Source of the DNA: Anaeromassilibacillus sp. An250
Lineage (GTDB): Bacteria; Bacillota; Clostridia; Oscillospirales; Acutalibacteraceae
Direction of reading: 5' to 3'
Assembly (NCBI RefSeq): GCF_002159845.1
Contig: NZ_NFJK01000020.1
Location: forward strand, 1-62,544
Length of the DNA: 62,544 nt
Positions 7,832-15,943 of the stretch are shown piece by piece. The position numbers and the translations under genes are program-made. A model generated the notes under the pieces. That model searched no databases. It was not told where the DNA came from and saw only the letters and a list, made by a program, of their open reading frames with translations. Positions within the stretch are counted from its first letter, which is position 1, and each line of letters opens with the position of its first letter.

Positions 7832-8651
7832 TTTGCTTCTCCTGCGCATGGTCTAAAGTGGATTGGAGGAATTCCGTCAACGCCTGACCAAACTTGTCCA
7901 ACGCTTCCTTTTGCACACCGTCCATTCCTGCCGCGCTCTGGGTGACAGCGGCGGAAATCATTTCCGGCGTGATGGTCGGTGCCTGGACATCCTGACCTTT
8001 TGTCAATTCGGAGAACATCTGCTGAGTGATGCCTTTGGTCAAAGACTGCGCCGCCGTAAAATCATTGCCGATCTCTTTCTTCACTTCCCGCAGTGCTGCC
8101 ATAAATGTGTTCTGTATCATCGTCAGGTCTGCCTGATATACAGGAACTTTCTGTCGGTTGACAGTTCTGGCCGCCTGCACAGCAGCGTCTGTTTTATTGT
8201 TCCGGCGCAGCATGGCGCTGAGGGTGGTAAGCATTTGATTCTGTCCGGCGAAACCCGCAGCCAGCGTATCGTCAAAATATTGCTCGATCATGTAAGTGAC
8301 TTCTGCAAAGCGCGGACTTTCCAGCAGGCGGTTGACGATCTCCGCATTGGCTTTTCCGGTGTACAGATTCCGCGCTGCCTGCACCGACAGGCCCAATTCT
8401 TCAATATCGAAGTTTGTTCGGTCAGGCGTGTTGACTTCCCCAAGAAGGAAATCTGTAGAGACTTCAAACACTTTTGCAATGCGGAGCAAGTGTTCTATAC
8501 TGATCTTATCGGTTTTGCCGCTGACAAACCGGCTGATGGCGCTCTCGGTGCTGCCGATGCGGGTCGCCAGCTGTGCCTGGGTAATTTTATGTTCCTTCAT
8601 AAGCTCCTGCATCCGCTGCCGGATATTGCCAGGCAGATAGGCTCCCTCCAT
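7815..8651 (-). CDS. XRE-family helix-turn-helix regulator
   Basis: 278 residues. The N-terminal Cro/CI-type HTH (about 10-65: QRMQELMKEHKITQAQLATRIGS... AISRFVSGK) precedes a long C-terminal region with no recognised domain, rich in helices. The start ATG 8651 is nine bases after AGAGG; the GTG at 8660 lies within the spacing and is less likely. It probably represses element genes and its own operon with the sigma-like gene, which overlaps its 3' end. Divergent from the primase operon, with about 230 bases between, so one control region likely serves both directions. Confidence 0.82.
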   Translation of the reverse strand: MEGAYLPGNIRQRMQELMKEHKITQAQLATRIGSTESAISRFVSGKTDKISIEHLLRIAKVFEVSTDFLLGEVNTPDRTNFDIEELGLSVQAARNLYTGKANAEIVNRLLESPRFAEVTYMIEQYFDDTLAAGFAGQNQMLTTLSAMLRRNNKTDAAVQAARTVNRQKVPVYQADLTMIQNTFMAALREVKKEIGNDFTAAQSLTKGITQQMFSELTKGQDVQAPTITPEMISAAVTQSAAGMDGVQKEALDKFGQALTEFLQSTLDHAQEKQNADPE

Positions 8652-8732
8652 GTGACGCACCTCTTTTCTGAAAATTCTCTTTAACCATTATAACTTATAA
8701 AACCAGCGCGGGCAAATGTTTTCCGCTGGCTT

Positions 8733-8782
8733 CGCCGCTCTGAGGTCTTGCATTTTTGCAAGATCTCAGGGCGGCGTTTTTT
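8733..8782 (+). terminator. Strong rho-independent hairpin in the leader of the primase operon
   Basis: cgccgctctgaggtcttgca (8733-8752) pairs with 8757-8776 across a short T loop with one mismatch, then TTTTTT. No plus-strand gene precedes it, so it would end a leader or small RNA started inside the divergent region, or act as an attenuator 100 bases before the primase start. A smaller stem, ccagcg/cgctgg (8703-8708/8724-8729), lies just upstream. Confidence 0.75.
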
Positions 8783-8884
8783 CGTTTCTTGCACTTTTAG
8801 CGGATTTTTCGGTCTATAGGCTTTTTCCCCGTATATTCAGGCAGACGGGCAGATACCGTCAATAAATGATGGAGGGCAAAGCCT

Positions 8885-9505
8885 ATGAATTTGTTTGAAA
8901 CTGTAAAATCTGCTGTTACTGTGAAGCAGGCCGCCGAGCACTACGGATGCAAGGTCAACCGGGGCGACATGATCTGCTGTCCCTTCCACGATGACCGGCA
9001 CCCCAGCATGAAGCTGAACAGGGATTATTTCTACTGCTTTGGCTGCGGGGCCACCGGGGACGTGATTGACTTTGTAGCACGGCTATTTGGCCTGAGCAGC
9101 TACGAGGCCGCAAAGAAGCTGGCCTATGACTTCGGCCTCGACCCAGACAAGCCCCCGGCAGCGATGGCCTTGAAAAAGCCCTATCCGCTGGCGCGGGCCT
9201 TCCGCAACGATGAGATGTACTGCCAGCGGGTGCTCTGCGATTATCTGCATCTGCTGGAACGCTGGAAGGTCGAATATGCCCCGCAATCGCCGGAGGATGA
9301 ACTGGATGACCGCTTTGTGGAAGCCTGTCATATGATCGAGTATGTAAATGATTTGTTGGACGTTCTCATGTTTGCGGAACTGAAGCAGCGTGTGAAAGCG
9401 GTGGATAAGCTGCTGAAGGACGGAACCATCGCCGCGCTGGAGCAGCGACTCCAACGTCTGGAAAAGGAGGTGCAGCACCGTGGCGAAGAACGAGCAATCG
9501 CGTGA
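8885..9505 (+). CDS. CHC2 zinc-finger primase-like protein
   Basis: 206 residues. The N-terminal DnaG-type zinc finger is intact (C32, H35, C51, C54 in CCPFHDD... YFYCFGCG) and is followed by the usual DVIDFVARLFGLSSYEAAKKLA helix. There is no TOPRIM catalytic domain; the rest is a helical, coiled-coil tail. It is probably the DNA-binding half of a primase that works with the helicase/primase encoded next, whose start overlaps its end. The start follows GGAGGGC ten bases upstream. Likely role: priming replication of the excised or transferred element. Confidence 0.88.
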   Translation: MNLFETVKSAVTVKQAAEHYGCKVNRGDMICCPFHDDRHPSMKLNRDYFYCFGCGATGDVIDFVARLFGLSSYEAAKKLAYDFGLDPDKPPAAMALKKPYPLARAFRNDEMYCQRVLCDYLHLLERWKVEYAPQSPEDELDDRFVEACHMIEYVNDLLDVLMFAELKQRVKAVDKLLKDGTIAALEQRLQRLEKEVQHRGEERAIA

Positions 9506-10853
9506 GGCCAACCAGCCCATCTGGTTTGACGGCAAGAGTATCAATGAAGCCCTGTTTTGTGATGGTTTTCTCGGCAGACACAAAATCATCTACACAAACG
9601 GGGCTTTTTTTACGCCTGATGGCCGCGTCACCGATGAGCTGCCGCTGCGTGGAGAGATTTTTGAGGAACTGAAATGCTGCGCGGTCAGTAACATCCCCCG
9701 CAAAATCAGCAACATTGTGGAACTGATGAAGCTGGCGGCGCTGGTAGAGGATTTCCCACCGGAAACTGACCGCATCCATCTGGCAAACGGCACGTTATTT
9801 CTGGATGACACCTTTACGGAGGGAAAACAGGACATTGTGCGCTGCCGTCTGCCAGTGTCCTATAATCCCGAAGCACCCGCGCCGACCCGCTGGTTGGCCT
9901 TTCTGGATGGGCTGTTGTACCCGGAAGACATCCCTACCTTGCAGGAGTTTATCGGCTATTGCCTGATCCCCAGCAACAAGGGCCAGCGTATGATGGTCAT
10001 TAAGGGCAACGGCGGCGAGGGTAAAAGTCAAATTGGCGTGGTGCTGGCTGCCCTATTCGGCAACAATATGAAGGACGGCAGCATCGGAAAAATTTCAGAG
10101 AACCGCTTTGCCCGCGCCGACCTGGAACACATTCTGCTGTGTGTCGATGACGATATGCGGATGGAGGCACTGCGGCAGACCAACTATGTCAAATCCATTG
10201 TCACCGCACAGGGCAAGATGGATTTGGAGCGCAAGGGCAAGCAGAGCTATCAGGGCTGGATGTCTTCCCGCTTGCTGGCATTCAGCAACGGCGACTTGCA
10301 GGCCCTTTTTGACCGCAGCGATGGCTTTTACCGGCGGCAGCTGGTGCTGACCACCAAAGAGAAACCTGCCACCCGCGTGGATGATCCCGACCTGGCAGAG
10401 AAGATGAAGGCCGAGGTGGAGGGCATTCTGCTGTGGGCTTTTGCGGGATTGCAGCGGTTGGTAGCGAACAACTTCAAGTTCACCGAGAGCCAGCGCACCA
10501 AAGAGAACCGGGAGGCCGTCAAGCGGGACAACAATAACGTGTTTGATTTTCTGGAATCCGAGGGCTATATCCGGCTGAAAGCGGATGCGTCCATCAGTTC
10601 AAAGGATTGCTACGACATTTACCGGATGTGGTGCGAGGAAAATAGCCTGACTGTACTCAAACGCCGCAGCTTCAGCGATGCGCTGGTGGCAGCCTGCGGT
10701 AAGTACAATCTGGAACACTGCAACACGATTACCAATTCGGCAGGACGCCGGGTATGGGGCTTTATGGGGATCGAGGCAGTGGCAAGGCCGCATATAAACG
10801 AGTTTACGGACGCTTCACAGTGTACGTACGTACCGGAAGACTGGCGGGATTGA
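9480..10853 (+). CDS. D5/P4-type DNA helicase-primase
   Basis: 457 residues, SF3-like phage/plasmid helicase. It has a D5_N-like region (about 90-160), Walker A GNGGEGKS near residue 175, acidic Walker B-type LLCVDDDM, an SF3 C-motif-like segment (SRLLAFSNGDLQ) and a C-terminal winged-helix region (DCYDIYRMWCEENSL...). It starts with GTG at 9480, after AAGGAGG, inside the end of the CHC2 gene, so the two are coupled and likely form a split primase-helicase. The role is opening and unwinding the element's origin. The last codons overlap one arm of an inverted repeat (10822-10836). Confidence 0.87.
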   Translation: MAKNEQSREANQPIWFDGKSINEALFCDGFLGRHKIIYTNGAFFTPDGRVTDELPLRGEIFEELKCCAVSNIPRKISNIVELMKLAALVEDFPPETDRIHLANGTLFLDDTFTEGKQDIVRCRLPVSYNPEAPAPTRWLAFLDGLLYPEDIPTLQEFIGYCLIPSNKGQRMMVIKGNGGEGKSQIGVVLAALFGNNMKDGSIGKISENRFARADLEHILLCVDDDMRMEALRQTNYVKSIVTAQGKMDLERKGKQSYQGWMSSRLLAFSNGDLQALFDRSDGFYRRQLVLTTKEKPATRVDDPDLAEKMKAEVEGILLWAFAGLQRLVANNFKFTESQRTKENREAVKRDNNNVFDFLESEGYIRLKADASISSKDCYDIYRMWCEENSLTVLKRRSFSDALVAACGKYNLEHCNTITNSAGRRVWGFMGIEAVARPHINEFTDASQCTYVPEDWRD

Positions 10854-10883
10854 TTTCCGATCTGGTCGCCGGTACGTATGTAC
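10822..10883. repeat. Inverted repeat at the 3' end of the helicase gene
   Basis: gtacgtacgtaccgg (10822-10836) and ccggtacgtatgtac (10869-10883) are complementary at 14 of 15 positions around a 32-base loop. The left arm is in coding sequence and the right arm is past the stop. There is no T-run. Possible replication or partition site, or a mRNA stabiliser. Confidence 0.6.
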
Positions 10884-11446
10884 GCAGCGATTGACCCTGT
10901 TACCTCATATATTGTAGAGGCGCTTCATTTGGATAAAGTGGTCGTGCCCATTTTGGGTACACCTATTTTGATGTGTAAAAGTGGTTATGGATATTTTGTC
11001 CACCACCAGAACCGTGAAATTCTTCGCGCTTTTGTGCTGTGAAATAGGTGTGGTCATTTTGACCACACCTGAAGCGGTCAGTAAAAGCGGTAATTTTGCA
11101 GGCATATTTTAGAGCAATCTCAAAACAGCGAAATGTTTCTCTTTTATCCGTATACAGTTCGCCGGATGGCGGCTCACGGAACGACGTACAGATTGCAGCA
11201 TTTTGTGACAATACAGCCCGAACAGTGAAAAGTCCCGCATTTCTGTGAAGTCGAATATTCCGCCGTTGACCAACGATACGCAGGGAATCATTTCTATCGC
11301 AAAACAGCATTTGCACAAATTTCACCATTGACCAAAGCCGGTGCGCTCCCCAGCGTAGCCGGTTCTTTTTATGACGCAACCGAAAATCATGTTTTATCTA
11401 TCAAGTGACAAAGGGCTTCACTTGCGAAAATGGAGGAATATATTTT
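10854..11446 (+). other. 593-base non-coding region with repeated ATTTTG motifs (candidate origin)
   Basis: No convincing gene. ATTTTG occurs six times on the plus strand (10950, 10965, 10993, 11056, 11093, 11200), several at the centre of small dyads. The clearest is aggtgtggtca/tgaccacacct (11046-11056/11060-11070), an 11-bp perfect stem with a TTT loop. caaaacagc repeats at 11121 and 11300. The place, between replication and mobilization genes, suits an origin or partition site. The tract ends in a terminator. Confidence 0.5.
11337..11370 (+). terminator. Intrinsic terminator before the mobilization operon
   Basis: gccgg and tgcgct (11337-11347) pair with agcgta and gccggt (11352-11363) with one bulge, followed by tctttttat-type T-rich sequence (11364-11371). 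It would end transcription from the primase operon and insulate the genes from 11447. Confidence 0.65.
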
Positions 11447-11665
11447 ATGAAGTCAAGTATCCGAAACGAAATCAAGGCGCAGATCATCCGCGCCGGTTAC
11501 ACCATGCAGGAAGTCGTTGACCAGCTGCACGATGAGTATGGGTGGAGCGACAGCGTATCCAATCTTTCCGGAAAATTGCAGCGGGAATCGCTGCGGTATC
11601 GGGAGGCCGTGGAGTTGGCTGACGTGCTGGGATATGACATTGTCTGGCAGAAACGGAGGGATTGA
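11447..11665 (+). CDS. Small HTH-like protein upstream of the relaxase
   Basis: 72 residues (MKSSIRNEIKAQIIRAGYTMQ...), resembling the LLM-class HTH proteins placed next to mobilization genes. A helix-turn-helix-like pattern spans about residues 8-60 (YTMQEVVDQLHDEYGWSDSVSNLSGKLQRESL). The start ATG 11447 has GGAGG eleven bases upstream; an earlier in-frame ATG at 11405 has none. It ends two bases before the relaxase ATG region (stop 11665, ATG 11668), so both are co-transcribed. Likely a relaxosome accessory or repressor; this is inference. Confidence 0.75.
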   Translation: MKSSIRNEIKAQIIRAGYTMQEVVDQLHDEYGWSDSVSNLSGKLQRESLRYREAVELADVLGYDIVWQKRRD

Positions 11666-11667
11666 GT

Positions 11668-12648
11668 ATGGAAAAAGCACAATACGCGATTATGCGATTT
11701 GCCAAATATAAGGGGCCTGAAATCGGCAATATCGAGGCCCATAACGAGCGCACAAAGGAAAAGTACGCCAGCAATCCCGATGTGGACACCAGCCGAAGCA
11801 AGTACAACTTCCATCTTGTCAAACCGCTCGGCAAGTACCGGACGGAATCGGAACGGCAGATTGCCGCCGCCGGATGCCGTACCCGGAAAGATAGTATCCG
11901 TATGATCGAGACGCTGTTGACTGCCAGCCCGGAGTTCTTCAAGGGGAAGAAACGGGCGGAGATTCGGGTGTTTTTCGAGGAAGCCCTGCACTTTCTGGAA
12001 CAGCATCAATCCAAAGAGACAATTATATCTGCCGTGGTGCATATGGACGAGAAAACGCCCCATATGCACCTTTGTTTTGTCCCGCTGACCGAGGATGGCA
12101 GGCTTAGCGCCAAAGATATTATGGGCAATAAAAAGAAGCTGACCTGGTGGCAGGATGAGTTTTGGAAACACATGGTCAAGAGGTTTCCAGATTTGGAGCG
12201 CGGTGAGAGTGCCAGCCAGACCGGGCGCGACCACATTCCGCCCCGCGTGTTCAAGGAGATGACCCGGCTGACCAAACAGAAGGACAAACTGGAGGATCTG
12301 CTCGCCGGAATCAATCCTTTCAACGCCAAAAGCCGGGCGGAGGAAATTTGCAAAATTTTGGATACCTATCTTCCCAGCGTGGAGAAGATGGACACGCTGC
12401 TGCGGAAATATGGCGTGGCTTTTACGAAAACAGCATCCGAAAATAAAAAGCTGAAAACGAAAAATGCTGAACTGGAAGAATCTCTTGCATCGGCGCAGAA
12501 GGCCAGCACCCTAAAGCAGATTGAAGACCTCAAGCTGCGGCGCGACTATGACAGTGCTGTGGCGATTTTGGAGCAGATACCGGCAGAAGTATTGGATTTT
12601 TACAAACAGCCTCACAAAAAAGAAAGGGAAACTGCCTATGATCGATGA
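11668..12648 (+). CDS. MobV-family (Mob_Pre) relaxase
   Basis: The DNA-nicking transesterase that starts mobilization. 326 residues. H25 in AHNER corresponds to the catalytic histidine of MobM, and the metal-binding motif HMDEKTPHMH supplies H125, H132 and H134. A C-terminal coiled coil (about 195-305) follows, usual for this family. ATG 11668 follows GGAGGG; the TTG two codons upstream is less likely. It should act at the oriT predicted near 6950, far from the gene, rather than the more usual site just upstream. The last codons overlap a small gene. Confidence 0.9.
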   Translation: MEKAQYAIMRFAKYKGPEIGNIEAHNERTKEKYASNPDVDTSRSKYNFHLVKPLGKYRTESERQIAAAGCRTRKDSIRMIETLLTASPEFFKGKKRAEIRVFFEEALHFLEQHQSKETIISAVVHMDEKTPHMHLCFVPLTEDGRLSAKDIMGNKKKLTWWQDEFWKHMVKRFPDLERGESASQTGRDHIPPRVFKEMTRLTKQKDKLEDLLAGINPFNAKSRAEEICKILDTYLPSVEKMDTLLRKYGVAFTKTASENKKLKTKNAELEESLASAQKASTLKQIEDLKLRRDYDSAVAILEQIPAEVLDFYKQPHKKERETAYDR

Positions 12649-12823
12649 ATGGAGCGGTTTTGCAGACCTGCTGGCCAACCTGATTGAGAAGTACGCTTCG
12701 GAGTTGGATGTCGAGAACCTGCCCGCTCCGGCGGTTCCGCTTGAGGATCAGGACAGCGCGGCAGCAGATAAAAAAGAATCTGTTTTCAAGCCGGAAGCAG
12801 TTGCAGGCAAAATTGCTGCATGA
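12638..12823 (+). CDS. Small acidic protein overlapping the relaxase end
   Basis: 61 residues beginning MIDEWSGFADLLANLIEKYASE, acidic, Pro/Ala-rich in the second half, no transmembrane segment. The ATG overlaps the relaxase stop by 11 bases, and AAAGGGAA lies upstream, so it is likely translated by coupling. No family recognised. Its place suggests a mobilization accessory protein, which is inference only. Confidence 0.6.
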   Translation: MIDEWSGFADLLANLIEKYASELDVENLPAPAVPLEDQDSAAADKKESVFKPEAVAGKIAA

Positions 12824-12851
12824 TATAATATACGTGATATAAGAGTCCAAA

Positions 12852-12885
12852 CAAGAGAGCAACGGCCATTTTCTTCGCTCTCTTG
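12852..12885. repeat. Hairpin between the mobilization genes and rhuM-like gene
   Basis: caagagagc (12852-12860) and gctctcttg (12877-12885) form a perfect 9-bp stem with a 16-base loop. No clear T-run; it may be a weak terminator or processing site. Confidence 0.45.
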
Positions 12886-12922
12886 AAACATAGAAAATGT
12901 AATCGGATAGGAGCGTGAACAA

Positions 12923-13975
12923 ATGGCGGAAGATAAGAACAGACCGGATCAGAGCCAGGGCGAGATTGTAATTTATCAGGCTGAAGATGGGCTCACAAAA
13001 GTAGAGTGCCGGTTTGTAGACGAGACTGTTTGGCTGACGCAGCAGCAGATGGCGGAATTGTTCCACACGTCCAGAAGCAACATTGTGGAGCATATCGGCC
13101 ACATCTATGAAGAAGGCGAACTGGATGAGGTTTCAACCTGTCGGAAATTCCGACAGGTTCGAATGGAGGGCAACCGGCAAGTAACCAGAGAGCTGCCTTT
13201 CTATAATCTGGATATGATCATTTCTTTGGGGTATAGGGTAAAATCCTTGATTGCCACCCAGTTTCGCCGGTGGGCTACGGAACGCCTGAAAGAGTATATG
13301 ATCAAGGGCTTCACGATGGACGATGAGCGCCTGAAAAATTTGGGCGGTGGAAACTATTGGCGCGAACTGCTGGAACGGATTCGGGACATTCGTTCTTCGG
13401 AAAAAGTGATGTATCGTCAGGTGCTGGACTTGTACGCCACCAGTGTGGACTATAACCCCAGAAGTGCGGAATCTGTTGCGTTTTTCAAAATGGTGCAGAA
13501 CAAGCTCCATTATGCGGCGCACGGACATACGGCTGCGGAAGTGATCTATGAGCGGGCCGATGCAGATAAGCCGTTTATGGGGCTTACCACTTTTTCGGGC
13601 GACTTCCCCACGGCAAAAGATGTTGGGATTGCCAAGAATTATTTGTCAGAGGAAGAACTTCGGGTTCTGAATCAGATGGTATCCGGTTATTTTGACTTTG
13701 CCGAGGTGCAGGCCATCCGTCACCGGCCTATGTATATGAGCGATTATGTGGAGCAGCTGGACAATATTCTTCGGGCAACCGGCGAAGAAGTGTTGACCCA
13801 TGCAGGAAAAATCAGTCATGCACAGGCGATGGAAAAAGCAAAAGCGGAATATAAACGCTATCAGGCACAAACTCTTTCTCCTGTGGAGGAAGAATATCTG
13901 AAGACCATTAAGCAGCTGGGAAAAACAGCCAAGACAGAGACGGAAAAGCAGGATGATTCTTCTGACCCAAGTTAA
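12923..13975 (+). CDS. RhuM-family protein
   Basis: 350 residues. The N-terminus carries the conserved RhuM pattern: VWLTQQQMAELFHTSRSNIVEHI helix-turn-helix, then YNLDMIISLGYRV and QFRRWATERLKEYM. A central RhuM core includes MVQNKLHYAAHGHTAAEVIYERADADKP and LTTFSGDFPTAKDV... ; the C-terminus is a basic/acidic helix. The family is widespread on islands and mobile elements and was first noted in Salmonella pathogenicity island 3; its biochemical activity is not established. GAGCG weak site before ATG 12923. It may act as an island maintenance or effector gene, but this is not shown. An internal perfect 11-bp inverted repeat lies at 13135-13159. Confidence 0.85.
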   Translation: MAEDKNRPDQSQGEIVIYQAEDGLTKVECRFVDETVWLTQQQMAELFHTSRSNIVEHIGHIYEEGELDEVSTCRKFRQVRMEGNRQVTRELPFYNLDMIISLGYRVKSLIATQFRRWATERLKEYMIKGFTMDDERLKNLGGGNYWRELLERIRDIRSSEKVMYRQVLDLYATSVDYNPRSAESVAFFKMVQNKLHYAAHGHTAAEVIYERADADKPFMGLTTFSGDFPTAKDVGIAKNYLSEEELRVLNQMVSGYFDFAEVQAIRHRPMYMSDYVEQLDNILRATGEEVLTHAGKISHAQAMEKAKAEYKRYQAQTLSPVEEEYLKTIKQLGKTAKTETEKQDDSSDPS

Positions 13976-14022
13976 AAACGACCAATCCATTTTTTGATTG
14001 GCACCACATGAGGAAGATTACG

Positions 14023-15699
14023 ATGCAGAAAGAGAAGACAAAAGTTTACACCTACACCAGAGTCTCCACCGCTATGCAGGTGGACGGCTACTCGCTGGAT
14101 GCCCAGAAGGCCAAAATGAAAGCCTACGCAGACTATAACGATTATAAGATCGTCGGCGAATACGAGGATGCGGGAAAGTCCGGCAAGTCTATCGAAGGCC
14201 GGGCGCAATTCAGCCAGATGATGGAGGACATCAAATCCGGTAAGGATGGCGTGTCCTATGTTCTGGTGTTCAAATTGTCCCGGTTTGGCAGAAATGCTGC
14301 GGACGTGCTCTCTTCCCTTCAGGTCATGCAGGATTTTGGCGTCAATCTGGTTTGTGTGGAGGATGGCATTGATTCTTCCAAAGACGCGGGCAAATTGATG
14401 ATCTCTGTCCTATCTGCTGTGGCGGAGATTGAGCGGGAAAATATCCGTGTCCAAACCATGGAGGGCCGCATCCAAAAGGCAAGAGAGGGTCGCTGGAATG
14501 GCGGCTTTGCCCCCTATGGGTATCGGCTGGTGGATGGAAAACTGATGATCAACGAGGAAGAAGCAGAGGCGATTCGTGTCATCTATGACCAGTATGTTCA
14601 CACGGACATTGGCGCAAATGGCATCGCAAAGTATCTGGAGAACCACGGTATCCGCAAGATTCCCCGGCAGAATGGGAAGAATCCCCTGTTTGATGCACAC
14701 CTGATCCGGCTGATTCTGAAAAATCCTGTGTACTGCGGAAAAATTGCCTATGGCCGCCGCAAGATGGAAAAAGTGCGCGGCACCAGAAATGAGTACAAGT
14801 TGGTGGAGCAGGACAACTACCTGTTGGCAGATGGTTTGCACGAACCAATTGTTTCGGAAGAGGTTTGGCAAGCGGCGCAGGTGAAGCTGCTGGCGCAGGC
14901 CAAGAAATACGAACACGTCAACCGAGGGAAAGATGAACACGTACATTTGCTCTCCGGTATTGTAAAATGTCCTGTCTGCGGAGCCGGAATGTATGGAAAT
15001 AAAAGCATCAAGCACAAAGCGGACGGCACCAAGTACAAGGATTTTTACTACTACGGTTGCAAGCACCGCTCCATGATACGTGGGCATAAGTGTGATTACA
15101 AAAAGCAGATCCGGGAAGCACTACTGGACGATGCCGTGGCAGAAGTCATTGTAAAGCTGGTGAGCAATCCAAAGTTTGCGGCTATGATGCAGGAAAAAAT
15201 CAACATGAAAGTGGATACTGCCGCCATTGACCAGGAGATTGCAAACTATGAGAAACAGCTGCGCCAGCATTATTCCGTCAAAGCAAAACTGGCGGAGGAG
15301 ATTGATTCTCTCGACCCGGACGACCGGCACTATGTCCGGCGCAAGGCAGACCTTGATGACCGGCTCTACAAGATGTATGATAAGATCGAGGATACCGAAT
15401 CTCTGCTGATCGCAGCCAGAGCCAAAAAGCAGGCCATTGAAGCGGAAAAGCTGACCGGCGACAATATCTATAAAGTTCTGATTTATTTTGAGAAACTGTA
15501 CGGCGTGATGAATGAAGCGGAGCGGCGGCAGTTGATCGAGGCGCTGATCTCTGAGATACAGATTTACCCGGAGCGTCAACCTAATGGACAGTGGCTGAAA
15601 TCCATCAAATTTAAGCTGCCGATCATTGAGGAAGATATGAGTATCAGTTTGGACAATGAAGAACAAGTCGAGACAGTCTGCCTTTTGTCCAAACTTTAA
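14023..15699 (+). CDS. Large serine recombinase (element integrase/excisionase)
   Basis: 558 residues. Resolvase/invertase domain at the N-terminus with nucleophile S15 in TRVST, YSLDAQ, FKLSRFGRNAAD and AEIEREN. The Recombinase domain (about 165-275) precedes a zinc ribbon (CPVCGAGM...YGC...C) and a coiled coil (about 380-460). This is the TnpX/SpoIVCA-like layout used to excise and insert elements at short core sites. I choose ATG 14023, which has GAGGA eight bases upstream that lies inside the longer start at 14008. It is the last gene of the mobile element, as usual next to one end. Confidence 0.92.
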   Translation: MQKEKTKVYTYTRVSTAMQVDGYSLDAQKAKMKAYADYNDYKIVGEYEDAGKSGKSIEGRAQFSQMMEDIKSGKDGVSYVLVFKLSRFGRNAADVLSSLQVMQDFGVNLVCVEDGIDSSKDAGKLMISVLSAVAEIERENIRVQTMEGRIQKAREGRWNGGFAPYGYRLVDGKLMINEEEAEAIRVIYDQYVHTDIGANGIAKYLENHGIRKIPRQNGKNPLFDAHLIRLILKNPVYCGKIAYGRRKMEKVRGTRNEYKLVEQDNYLLADGLHEPIVSEEVWQAAQVKLLAQAKKYEHVNRGKDEHVHLLSGIVKCPVCGAGMYGNKSIKHKADGTKYKDFYYYGCKHRSMIRGHKCDYKKQIREALLDDAVAEVIVKLVSNPKFAAMMQEKINMKVDTAAIDQEIANYEKQLRQHYSVKAKLAEEIDSLDPDDRHYVRRKADLDDRLYKMYDKIEDTESLLIAARAKKQAIEAEKLTGDNIYKVLIYFEKLYGVMNEAERRQLIEALISEIQIYPERQPNGQWLKSIKFKLPIIEEDMSISLDNEEQVETVCLLSKL

Positions 15700-15856
15700 A
15701 TAAACCCAATATTTTATTTCTGAGCATTTATACAGTATTTAATAGTGGATTTATTAAAAATAAGTTAAGAATATTTCGATGAGCTACCAGATGATTGCCG
15801 CATAGTATGGTCGCTCAATTCATTCCCCTGTTAAAACTTAACTCTTGTGTGCGATA

Positions 15857-15900
15857 ATAAGTCCCCCGTCCTGGGAATTTTCCCAGAACGGGGGACTTAT
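15857..15900. terminator. Hairpin terminator at the end of the GH63-like gene
   Basis: ataagtcccccgt and cctggga pair with tcccag and acgggggacttat around a short AT loop; nearly 20 bp of stem. It lies just past the stop of the leftward hydrolase and after the recombinase, so it can serve both directions. The 150 bases between it and the recombinase are AT-rich and should contain one element end. Confidence 0.75.
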
Positions 15901-15943
15901 GGTTTACAGGAAAGAACTCTTTCCTGTTATTTCGTTTTTGTTC

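Noticed and set aside
6725-15840. Short shared words near both edges of the mobilizable element as attachment sites
   Set aside because: taatagtg and ctgttaaa are only 8 bases; matches of this size are expected by chance in such windows, so ends are left open.
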